Of a stretch of 64,000 nucleotides of DNA, positions 25,397-34,790 are shown one piece after another; positions within the stretch are counted from its first letter, which is position 1, and every line of letters starts with the position of its first letter. The notes below the pieces were generated by a model, which saw nothing but the letters and a program-made list of their open reading frames with translations, made no database searches and was not told the DNA's origin. The DNA comes from Pseudomonadales bacterium. GTDB lineage: Bacteria; Pseudomonadota; Gammaproteobacteria; Pseudomonadales; UBA7239. The stretch is taken from assembly GCA_041395665.1 (NCBI GenBank), contig JAWLAB010000006.1:67481-131480 (forward strand). The letters run 5' to 3'. Position numbers and translations under genes: made by a program.

Positions 25397-27173
25397 ATGC
25401 AGAACAATCCTAAAAAAATATCAACGCTGATGCGTTTGCTTCAATTTCTCAAACCCTACAAAGGCACGGTGGCGGTGTTTTTGTGCGCGCTGTTATTTAC
25501 TTCGGGTGTGATGTTGTTGATTGGGCAAGGCGTGCGTTTGGTGATTGATCGCGGATTCGCACAGCAATCACTGGAACAACTCAACTGGGCGATTGGGTTT
25601 TTGTTGTTGATCGCCGTGTTGATGGCAGCGGGCACTTTTGTGCGCTTTTATTTAGTATCGTGGTTGGGCGAACGCGTCAGTGCCGATATTCGTCGCACAG
25701 TGTTTGATCATATCGTGAGCCTGCACCCAGGTTTTTTTGAAGAGCATCGCAGTGGCGACATTATGTCGCGCCTCACCACAGACACCACGCTGCTGCAATC
25801 GATTATTGGCTCTTCGTTTTCAATGGCCTTGCGCAGCGCGATTTCCGTTATCGGTTCGCTGGTGATGTTGTTTGTCACCAATATCAAATTGTCCTTGGTA
25901 GTGTTGGTGTGCGTACCAGCGGTGTTGCTGCCAGTTTTGTTGTTGGGCAAACGCGTGCGTCGTTTATCGCGCGACAGTCAAGATTCGATTGCCGATGTCG
26001 GCACTTACGCCAGTGAAATTATTCAACAAATAAAAACGGTGCAAAGTTACACACGCGAGCAGCAAGAGCAAAAAGCTTTTTCTGCAGAAGTAGAGCGACA
26101 TTGCATTTGTTGTGGCGCAGCATCGCGTGTTTTACAGCGTGCTTGTGTTGATGGCACTGGTGATTCTGTTGGTGTTTGTCGCGCTGTCATCCATGTTGTG
26201 GGTGGGAGGTGGCGATGTGATACACGGGCGCATGACAGGCGGTGATTTAGGCGCATTTATTGTGTATGCCGTGATGGCGGCTGTGGGTGTAGCAACGCTG
26301 TCTGAAGTGTATAGCGAGTTATTGCGCGCAGCAGGTGCAACCGATCGTTTAATGGAATTGATGCAAGAAAACAGTTTGATTCAAGCGCCAGAATTAGCTG
26401 TGCAACAGGCAGGTAACCTTTCACCTGCGCTGGCTTTTGAAAATGTTAATTTTTCGTATCCCTCGCGTTTAGAACAGCGCGCACTGGCAGATTTTTCATT
26501 GCAAATTCCGCAGGGAAAAGTGTTGGCACTCGTCGGGCCTTCGGGTGCAGGAAAATCCACGGTATTGGAATTGTTGCAGCGATTTTATGATCCACAGCAG
26601 GGGCGCGTTTTGTTGGGCGATGTCGATATTCGTCAGTTATCGCCACAAGATTTGCGCCAACAGTTGGCAGTGGTGCAGCAACAACCTGCATTGTTTTCTG
26701 CCGATGTATTGCACAATATTCGTTACGGCAAGCCAGATGCCAGTGAAGAAGAAGTGATTGCTGCGGCAAAAGCTGCTTATGCGCATGATTTTATTATGCA
26801 GTTGCCAGAGGGTTATAAAACCGATCTCGGTGAAAAAGGCGCGAAGCTTTCAGGTGGTCAACGACAGCGTATTGCGATTGCGCGTGCCATTCTCAAAAAT
26901 CCGCGCATTCTTTTATTGGATGAAGCCACCAGTGCTTTGGATGCGGAAAGTGAATATCAAATTCAACGCGCGCTGGAAAGTTTAATGAGAGGAAGAACGA
27001 CCGTGATTATCGCGCATCGTTTAGCAACGGTTTTACACGCGGATGCGATTGCGGTGATGGATGGTGGGCGTTTAGTCGCGCAGGGTAGTCATAAAACGCT
27101 GCTGGAAACTAACGCGCTGTACGCGCGCTTGGCTCAGTTGCAGTTTGGTGTGGAGTCGAGTGCGGAAACATAA
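25397..27173 (+). pseudogene. ABC exporter (MsbA/LmrA type), frameshifted near 26100
   Basis: The first frame (from ATG 25397, AAGG 8 bases upstream) encodes membrane segments and coupling helices of an exporter up to FSAEVER near 26097. It then shifts by one base, and the same protein continues in a second frame from about AFVVAQHRVFYSVL at 26104 to 27173. The second part has the remaining membrane segments and a complete nucleotide-binding domain: Walker A LVGPSGAGKS, signature LSGGQRQRIAIARAIL, Walker B RILLLDEATSALD and the H-loop IIAHRLATVL. Joined, the product is about 590 residues, the normal half-transporter length. All motifs are intact, so this is either a very recent mutation or a sequence error. 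The C-terminal coding end overlaps the convergent oppF by 40 bases. Confidence 0.85.
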
Positions 27174-27931
27174 GTGATTGCAGGCGGGCTGCTCTTTACC
27201 AATTTTTGTGTGTAAGGATGTTGCGGATGGTTGAGTACGGCAGAAGTGTCGCCTTGCTCGACAATTTTGCCGTGCTGCATCACCGCAATGCGATCACACA
27301 ATTTTCGCATCATCGCTAAATCGTGACTGATAAATAGCAGCGTCAACCCCAACTCTCTACGCAGTTCAATCAACAGCGCGATGATTTGCGCTTGTGTGGT
27401 GACATCCAGTGCCGAGACAGGTTCATCACAAATCAATAATTGCGGTTTGTTGATTAAAGCGCGTGCGATACCGATGCGCTGCAACTGCCCACCAGAAAAA
27501 CTGTGCGGATAACGCTGCAAATCTTCTGCGTGCAGTCCGATGCGCTCCATCCACCATTGCGCTGTTTGGCGTTGTTCATCAGCAGTGCCGATTTGGTTCA
27601 AACGCAAGGGCTCCAACAAAATATCGGCGATGGTTAAACGCGGATTGATGGAGGAAAGCGGATCCTGAAAAATCATCTGAATCTGCTGCGCCTGCTGCTG
27701 AAATTCTTTGGCGCTGCGCCGTGAAGCCAATGTTTGATCGTTCAGAAAAATAGTGCCGTTGTCGTAGTGATGCAGCCCTGCTATGCATTGCGCCAGTGTC
27801 GATTTGCCAGAACCGGATTCACCAGCCAGACCAAAAATTTCGCCGCAAGAAATGTGCAGATTGATATCTTGCAACACAGCGGCTTTGCCGAAGTGTTTGT
27901 GGATGTTTTCTACGCGCAGCAGATGATCCAT
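27134..27931 (-). CDS. oppF: Oligopeptide/dipeptide ABC importer ATPase, OppF/DppF-like
   Basis: The 265-residue ATPase has Walker A GESGSGKS, Q-loop MIFQDPLSSINPRLT, signature FSGGQLQRIGIARAL, Walker B LLICDEPVSALD, the switch His in FISHDL, and the C-terminal peptide-transporter tail HPQHPYTQKLV. It is somewhat short at both ends. No ribosome site is seen before its ATG, as expected if it was originally coupled to a gene just upstream. The rest of the importer (oppA, B, C and a damaged oppD) lies on the same strand but about 6 kb away, beyond the Fic and restriction genes. It looks cut off from its operon and may lack expression. Confidence 0.85.
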   Translation of the reverse strand: MDHLLRVENIHKHFGKAAVLQDINLHISCGEIFGLAGESGSGKSTLAQCIAGLHHYDNGTIFLNDQTLASRRSAKEFQQQAQQIQMIFQDPLSSINPRLTIADILLEPLRLNQIGTADEQRQTAQWWMERIGLHAEDLQRYPHSFSGGQLQRIGIARALINKPQLLICDEPVSALDVTTQAQIIALLIELRRELGLTLLFISHDLAMMRKLCDRIAVMQHGKIVEQGDTSAVLNHPQHPYTQKLVKSSPPAITYVSALDSTPNCN

Positions 27932-28014
27932 AGTGTTTGAGATAAATCGAGTGAGTGCCTAGCGGCTAAGGTAGCACGCATAAGGCATTGCTTGTGTTGA
28001 TGTAGTGGCAAAAA

Positions 28015-28053
28015 ATCGACATATATTGTTGACGCGTCCTCGCTATCGACATA
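28015..28053. repeat. 9-bp direct repeats upstream of fic
   Basis: ATCGACATA occurs at 28015-28023 and 28045-28053, 30 bases apart (about three helical turns), just before the fic start at 28076. A weak -35-like TTGACG lies between them. They could be operator half-sites for the winged-helix end of the Fic protein, but chance is not excluded. Confidence 0.3.
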
Positions 28054-28075
28054 AGCTTCATTTCTGTCGAAAAAA

Positions 28076-29209
28076 ATGGAAAACATCAACATGACGCAGG
28101 ATGCTAGCCAGCCAAAATGGCGACCAGACCAGCCGTGGAATGCAATGCCACTGCTGCCTCCGCTTGGCGTAGAGCTGGAAACAAAAGCGGTTCTAAAACA
28201 GTGTATTACGGCACGCGCAGCTCTAGCTGAACTCAAGCAGGCTGCGGAGCTTATTCCTAATCAAGCAATGCTGATCAATATCATCCCCTTATTAGAAGCA
28301 AGGGATAGTTCAGAAATAGAAAATATCGTCACGACGACAGACAGGTTGTTTCAATACGCTGATAGTGAGAGCGGGCAAGTGGACGCTGCCACCAAGGAAG
28401 CGTTGCGCTATCGGGCGGCATTGGCAGAGGGGTTTAAGTCTTTAGAGCGCAGGCCTCTTTGTACAGCAACAGCGGTGGAAATCTGTAGCCGTATAAAAGA
28501 TGTCGATATGGATATCCGCAGTGTGTCTGGCATTGCATTGAAAAACCAAATGACAGGCGAGGTGATTTATACGCCACCTGCTGGAGAAAAAGTCGTTCGT
28601 GATTTGTTGGTGAATTGGGAGAAGTTTTTGCATGACGATGCGCAGGCATTGGATCCATTAGTGCGCATGGCTGTTGGGCATTATCAATTTGAAGCGATCC
28701 ATCCATTTTTAGATGGCAACGGGCGTACGGGTCGCATATTGAATAGCTTGTACTTGATCGAACAGGGTTTATTAAGTTTGCCCATTCTTTATCTGAGCCA
28801 CTACATTATTACGCACAAGGCCGATTACTACCGTTTGTTGTTGGCTGTGACGCGAGAGCAGGCGTGGGAGGCGTGGCTTTTGTATATGCTGCAGGGCGTA
28901 CAAGAAACGGCGCAATGGACAACGGCTAAAATTGCTGCCATCCGTTTGTTGGAACAAGAAACAGTGCGCCAAGTGCAGCAAAAGCTGCCAAAAATTTACA
29001 GCAGAGAACTGGTGGAGATTATTTTTACTCAGCCGTACTGCCGTATAGGTAATTTGGTGGATGCGGGTATTGCGCACCGTCAGTCAGCCTCAAAATACTT
29101 GAAAGCTTTGGCGAGTATTGGTGTGTTGCAAGAGAGGCAAATAGGTAAAGAAAAAATTTTTATTCATCCGCGATTGATTGATATTTTTTGTATAAAAAAA
29201 ATGCGTTAA
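28076..29209 (+). CDS. Fic family protein (AMPylator type, class II)
   Basis: The 377-residue protein has the complete Fic motif HPFLDGNGRTGR (about residues 205-216), whose His is the catalytic base for transfer of AMP to target proteins. Before the core it has SSEIEN (about 81-86), matching the inhibitory (S/T)xxxE(G/N) helix that in class II proteins sits N-terminal to the Fic core and blocks ATP. The C-terminal 70 residues (from YSRELVEIIF) look like a winged helix, as in many stand-alone Fic proteins. It lies 46 bases upstream of the type III mod gene on the same strand. Fic genes are often found in restriction loci and defence islands. Target and trigger are unknown. A second ATG at 28091 is possible; neither has a strong ribosome site. 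Confidence 0.9.
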   Translation: MENINMTQDASQPKWRPDQPWNAMPLLPPLGVELETKAVLKQCITARAALAELKQAAELIPNQAMLINIIPLLEARDSSEIENIVTTTDRLFQYADSESGQVDAATKEALRYRAALAEGFKSLERRPLCTATAVEICSRIKDVDMDIRSVSGIALKNQMTGEVIYTPPAGEKVVRDLLVNWEKFLHDDAQALDPLVRMAVGHYQFEAIHPFLDGNGRTGRILNSLYLIEQGLLSLPILYLSHYIITHKADYYRLLLAVTREQAWEAWLLYMLQGVQETAQWTTAKIAAIRLLEQETVRQVQQKLPKIYSRELVEIIFTQPYCRIGNLVDAGIAHRQSASKYLKALASIGVLQERQIGKEKIFIHPRLIDIFCIKKMR

Positions 29210-29255
29210 AACTTCTGATAATTATTTTCAAAATAAAAAATTAGGATTTATAATC

Positions 29256-31223
29256 ATGAACACAGAACACAGAACACAGAACACAGAATCGCTAATTGAT
29301 ATTGGTTTTAGTGCGGATGCACTTGTCGAGCGTAAGGCGGAACTCCTCAAACTCCTAGGCCAAACTGCCCCAGAAGCATTTCCGATAACCGAAAAGCTTC
29401 AACCTTGAAAAGCTCAAAGCTCTGCTGGAAGGAGAGATTGCCAATTCAGCGGAGCATTACGAACTGAATTGGGCTGGCAAAAGCGCAACGCCGCGAAATT
29501 CAAAAAAAATCCAGCACCTTACTGCCCACAGCCCCAATAACCCCGCTTGACCCAGCACATGCTGATTGAAGGTGAGAACCTTGAAGTGCTGCGCGTGCTG
29601 CAAAAAAGCTATCATAGCAAAGTAAAAATGATTTATATCGACCCGCCGTACAATACGGGTAACGATAGCTTTGTTTACCCCGATGATTATTCTGAAACGC
29701 TATTGGATGAATACCTAAAACGCACAGGCGGAAAAACGAGCATGGCTTTTTAAACAAACAAAGCCTATGGAAAAGAACGCTTGAAAGCGGCCAATACCAC
29801 AGCGCTTGGTTGTCGATGATGTATCCCACTTGTATTTGCTTTGAAATCTTCTGCGTGATGATGGCTGATTTTATTTCGATTGATGATAACGAGCAGGCCA
29901 ATTTTAAAGTTGCTGTGTGATGAAGTGTTTGGGGCGGAGAATTTTTTGTTGGACAGATAGCTGTTGTAGGCAATCCCGGGTAGGGATTATGGTGGTGTGG
30001 CTAGAATGCATGATTACATCCTTGCCTATTCCAAGTCAGAATCATTGGAGCTTAACCTTATAGAAGACAGTGCTAATGAGTTTAAAACATTTCGATGGGA
30101 ATTGGCGGGTTTTTGAGTTAAGAGCTAAGAAATAGAAACGTTAAATTCAATAAAGAAAATAGGCTAACTTATATTATCCGTTTTATATAAATCAAAAAGT
30201 AGATGAAAATGGCCTGCGAAATATCATTAGACGCTAAAGATAATTGGATTAAGCTGCATCCATTAGAATCACAAGGTATCAATGTTGTTTGGCGTTAGGG
30301 CAAGCAAAATCATTAGATAATATAAATGTGAACATTAAAGCTAAGCCAATGAAAAACGGCAGTTTTATGATTGTTAGCACAGAGGAATCTGGGGTTATGG
30401 CAGATCTGTATGGTGGGATAAAGAAACAAATACGGAGAAAGGAACACTTGTAACAAAAGAACTTTTGGGAGGAAAGTTCTTTGACTATCCAAAACCTGTA
30501 GAAATGATTTCAAGACTTTGTGAGATGGGTTGTGACAATCAAGAGTCACTGGTTATCGACTTCTTCGCTGGCTCTGGCACCACCGCCCACGCCGTTATGG
30601 AGCTTAACGCTGAAGACGGTGGCAACCGCCAATCCATTTCCGTGCAAATGCCTGAACTATTAGACGAAAAATCCGAAGCCTATAAAGCAGGTTACCGCAC
30701 CATTGCTGATATTACCCGCGCTCGTATTGAAAAAGTGATTGCCAAATTAAAAGCTGAAAAGCCTGAGCAAACCCAAGACTTAGCCTGCGCCCATTTCAAA
30801 CTGGCACCGAGCAATTTTAAAGTCTGGCGCAGTGATGTGGCTGACATTGACGCTGTGCGTGAACAGTTGGAAATATTTCAGCAGGCAGAAAAATCCACGA
30901 CTGCGCAATCTGATATTCAACAAGCCATGCTCACCGAATTGTTACTGAAAAACGGCTTAGGCGCATTGGGCGTGCACGCGGTGAGCAAGCCTAAAACACT
31001 GGCTTGCGGCATGACCATTCACCGCGTATTGAAGGAGGATAACAAGCACCTTTGGCTGTGTTTCGAACCGTATCAAGCCGCACTTAAAGACGAAATAGTC
31101 AAAGCCAAGCCTGCGCAAGTGATTCTGCTTAATTCCTGTTTTACAGGCAATAAGGCGGACGAAGCCATTAGCAACTTACAGCTAGAACTTGACCACTTAA
31201 ACATTAATTTATTAGTGATTTAA
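29256..31223 (+). pseudogene. mod: Type III restriction-modification methyltransferase (Mod), multiple frameshifts
   Basis: The region encodes a full-length Mod across all three frames. In order: VERKAELLKLLGQTAPEAFP (about 29324-29383), NLEKLKALLEGEIANSAEHY, the DPPY catalytic motif MIYIDPPYNTGNDSF (29630-29674), SIDDNEQANFK (near 29880), segments near LNLIEDSANEFKTF and WDKETNTEKGTLVTKELLGG, then one open frame from 30465 with the SAM-binding motif VIDFFAGSGTTAHAVM and RTIADITRARIEKVIAKL. This order (DPPY before FxGxG) is the beta class typical of type III Mod. At least eight small indels break the frame between 29385 and 30470, but no large part is missing. It is a recent pseudogene or a locally erroneous sequence. 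The gene begins with a heptamer repeat and is 10 bases upstream of res. Confidence 0.85.
29259..29286 (+). repeat. Heptamer tandem repeat (AACACAG)4 after the mod start codon
   Basis: Four perfect, contiguous copies of AACACAG follow the ATG at 29256-29258. Seven is not a multiple of three, so loss or gain of one unit would change the reading frame. With four copies the ATG is in frame with the conserved Mod N-terminus. Confidence 0.93.
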
Positions 31224-31233
31224 GGAGCTAATC

Positions 31234-34001
31234 ATGGCGCAAGAAATGAAGCTGCAATTTGAACAACAGGACTACCAAACCGCCGCCGTGAATGCAGTGG
31301 TGCAGGTGTTTGACGGTCAGCCATTAGCTAAGAGTGATTTTTCCTTAACCCAATCGGCTTCAAGTGTGGAGTACGCAGCCGATGGCAGTATTGGCAATGC
31401 CTTATTACTCAACGATGAGCAGCTACTGGCTAATGTGAACAAGGTGCAGCAAGCCAATGGCATAACAGCATCAAACGAACTGCTTGCTTCAAAAGCGGAT
31501 AAAGGCAACGAAGTGTTTTGCCCCTATAACTTCAGTATCGAAATGGAAACGGGCACGGGTAAAACCTACACCTTTATTAAAACCATGTATGAGCTGCATA
31601 AGCAGTACGGCTTTAAAAAATTTGTGGTGGTGGTGCCCAGCGTGGCGATTCGTGAAGGCACCATGAAAAACTTAGCCGTGACCCAAAGCCACTTTGCCAG
31701 TTTGTATGCCAATACGCCTTTTACCACGCTGTTATACGACAGTAGCCGTCTAAATGAGCTGAAACATTTTGCCCAAAGTGATGCGCTTTCGGTGTTGGTA
31801 ATTAATATCGACAGCTTTACCAAAGACAACAATAAAATTAATCAAAAGGGTGAGCGCGCCTTTGCGCCGATTGAATACATTAAAGCGGTCAACCCCATTG
31901 TGATTGTGGATGAACCGCAAAACTTTGAAACCGATATTCGCCGTAAAGCTCTGGCCGAATTAAATCCGCTGTGCACTTTGCGTTATTCCGCCACTCATAA
32001 AAACCCCTATAACCTGCTGTATTCCTTAAACCCTGTGCAGGCTTACGATTTAGGTTTGGTAAAACAAATTGAGGTGGACGGCGTAGAGGCCGATGCCAGC
32101 CATAACGAAGCCTTTATTGAGCTGCTTAGCATTGAGCAAAAAGCTAAAGGCATGAGCGCCAAAGTACGCATGGATGTGAATGAAAAAGCCGGTGTAAAAC
32201 GCAAAGAGCTAACCATTAACTTGGGTGATGATTTATATAAGAAATCCAATGAACGTGATGTTTACCAGCAAGGTTATGTGCTTAATGAATTTTTAAGCGA
32301 CAGTGAAATTGAGTTTTCGGGTGGCCGAATATTGTGCGTGGGTGAAAGCCAAGGTGGCCTAAAGAAAGACGTGATGCGCTTTCAAATTGAGCGCACGGTG
32401 GCAGCGCACTTTGCCAAACTGAAAAAGATGCAGCCCTTGGGCATTAAGGTGTTGAGCTTATTTTTTATCGACAAAGTGGCGAATTATCGCAGCTATGATG
32501 AGAGCGGCAATGAGCAAGCAGGCAAATTTGCGTTGTGGTTTGAGGAAGCCTTTGTCAAATATTCCAAACGTAATCCAGAGCTAATTCCTTATGCGGCAAA
32601 CGCAGTACATAACGGTTATTTTTCGGGGGATAAAAAAGGTAAAGGTGCGGCGGCAAAAACCGTATGGGTGGATAGTTCGGGTGAAACGAAAAAAGACGAC
32701 GACACCTATTCGCTGATTATGAAAGACAAAGAGCGTTTATTAAGCTTGAGCGAGCCACTGCAATTTATCTTTAGCCATTCGGCGCTGCGTGAAGGCTGGG
32801 ACAATCCCAATGTGTTTCAGATTTGCACGCTGAATGAAACGCAAAGCGCGATGAAAAAACGCCAAGAAATAGGTCGTGGCCTGCGCTTGCCGGTAAACCA
32901 ACAGGGCGAGCGAGTGCAAGACAAGCACATCAACGTGCTAACGGTAATTCCTAACGAAAGCTACGAAGCCTTTGCTAAAGCATTGCAACAAGAAATTGAA
33001 GATGAAACCGGCGTGAAATTTGAAAAACGCATTAAAAATGCGCGAGCTAAAGCGCGGGTCAGCAAGCGAGTTTTAAACAGCGAAGAACAAGCTTTGTTTG
33101 CCGCCATTTGGCAGAAAATCAATTACCAAACCCGCTATAGCGTGAAACTAAATACCAATGAATTGGTGGATAAGTGCGCAGAGCTGCTGGCCGATTATGC
33201 CCAGTTCCCAAAAGTACAAGCGCCCAAAATTCGCGCTGCCAAAGCCAAAATTTTGATGAATAACGAAGGCGTACAAACGGTACAAAGCGGCATTGGTGAT
33301 GTACAAGCCGCCAGTTACAACGCACATAATAATGTGCCCGATGCCTATGGCTATTTGCAAAACCGCGTGCATTTAACCCGCTCAACGACGCTTGTTTATT
33401 ATTTTTGGATAAAAGTGGCCGCTTGGATGAGCTGTTGATTAACCCGCAAGCCTTCTTGGATATTTTGCGTTACGGCCATAACCGCGTCTTGCAAGCCTTA
33501 ATGGTGGCAGGCGATGATTATCAAAAAATCAGCGAGAGAAAGCGTTACAAGAAATGATGTTTGAAGAAACGGTAGATACTTACCAAAGCAGCCTCTATCC
33601 GCCTGCCAACGATATAACAGCGACCGCCTTGGATAAAACCCTGCTGCTGCAAGCGCAGCCCGTAGATGTGACATGCAGCCAGCGAGCGATGCTTACGCCT
33701 GTGTGCAAAGTGACCTTGAGCCAGAAAATAATTTTGCCAGAGACTGTGCGCTGGATGAGCGCGTGCAGTTTCTTCTTCTTGATAAATTTAAAATCCCCAC
33801 GCCTTTAGGTAACTACAACCCCGACTGGGCCGTGGTATTTGAAAACGATGAACGATGTATTTTGTCACCGAAACCAAATCCAGTATGGTCGAAGCCGACC
33901 GCCGCTTGGATGAAAACTTAAAAGTAATGCAGCAGAAGCATTTTAATTTGGCAGAAGACGTGGAATATAAAGTAGTCACTAAACTTGCAGAGCTGATTTA
34001 A
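31234..34001 (+). pseudogene. res: Type III restriction endonuclease (Res), nuclease end frameshifted
   Basis: The first frame (31234 to 33438, AAGGAG before the ATG) encodes the helicase part: Walker A in METGTGKTYTFIKTMYELH, VVVPSVAIREG, the DEAD-like box VDEPQNF, RYSATHKNPYNLLYS, and the late helicase motifs LREGWDNPNVFQICTLNET and KRQEIGRGLRLPVNQ. After about 33390 the protein continues in other frames: LDELLINPQAFLDILRYGHN, then PTPLGNYNPDWAVVFEND and TETKSS, which form a PD-(D/E)xK nuclease site, ending KLAELI at 33999. At least three small indels interrupt this last 600 bases. As written, the helicase would lack its nuclease. With Mod it would form a complex cutting between two inversely oriented, unmethylated sites. 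Confidence 0.87.
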
Positions 34002-34004
34002 GGA

Positions 34005-34790
34005 TTGCTGGTATGCGGCATAGGTTTGATTGCTTGCCTTCAGCAATATTTCAGTGTAAGTATGCTGCGGTGTGGTGATTACCATGTGTATCACCTGTTT
34101 CAACAATCTCACCACGATACATCACCGCCACGCGATCCCGATTGTTCAGCCACTAAAGCCAAATCCTGGGTGATAAATAAAATAGCGAGCTGTTCTTCTT
34201 TATGCCAGCGAGGCGAAGACAGTGCCATCACTTCTGCTTGCGTGGATACATCGGCGCGGTGGTCGGTTTCATCGATCAATTGTGGTTTGCACGCCAGTGC
34301 TTAGCGATAGCGGCGCGTTGCAACATGCCACGCCGGAAAATTCGTGTGCGTAGCGCCGCATTTTTGCGCGGCGTTGTTGATTTACGTAAAAACCGACGAC
34401 CCGAATAGTTTCTGTCTCGGCTTCTTTTTGCTGTAGCCGTAATACACCGCGCAGTGGTTCGGCGATTTGATAGCCGATGCGCAAGACGAAGTTGAAAGTC
34501 GCCATGGGGTTTTGAAAATCATCGCCATTTTTTGGCGATTTGCCGACAAAAAAGTTTTACTGCTGATCGTTGTGCTTTTCAGCGGTAAATCCATGATAGC
34601 TTGCGCGGTGATACTTTTTTGCGCTGCCGGATTCGCCCACCCAACGCCAACATTTCTCCTGCATGGGTGAAAGACTGGCATCGCGTACAGGTGTGATACA
34701 GCACACTTTGTCGGTAGATAAACGCTGCAGTTTTCAATGTGCAATAAGGTCTGTTGCCTTGTATGCGCGCGCACCTCGCACTTGCACATC
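34005..34790 (-). pseudogene. oppD: OppD/DppD ATPase remnant with many frameshifts
   Basis: Reading the minus strand in shifting frames recovers an OppD-type ATPase: VGESGS and KSITAQAIMDL (Walker A region, about 34600-34650), MIFQNPMATFN (Q-loop), RIGYQIAEPLR, a damaged signature near 34330, then ILFITQDLALVAEQ, RVAVMYRGEIVETGDT and TPQHTYTEILLKAS at the 3' end. Small insertions and deletions occur about every 30-60 bases, and the total length is shorter than a normal OppD. It lies directly after oppC, as expected in an oppABCDF operon, and ends within about 10 bases of the res stop codon on the other strand, so this is the junction with the Fic/R-M block. Confidence 0.8.

Noticed and set aside
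29259..29286. Heptamer repeat as a sequencing artefact only
   Set aside because: Four perfect copies followed by the correct Mod frame are better explained by a real simple repeat, although errors occur further downstream.
27932..34004. Transposon or prophage carrying the fic and R-M genes
   Set aside because: No transposase, integrase, terminal inverted repeat or convincing target duplication was seen at either junction.
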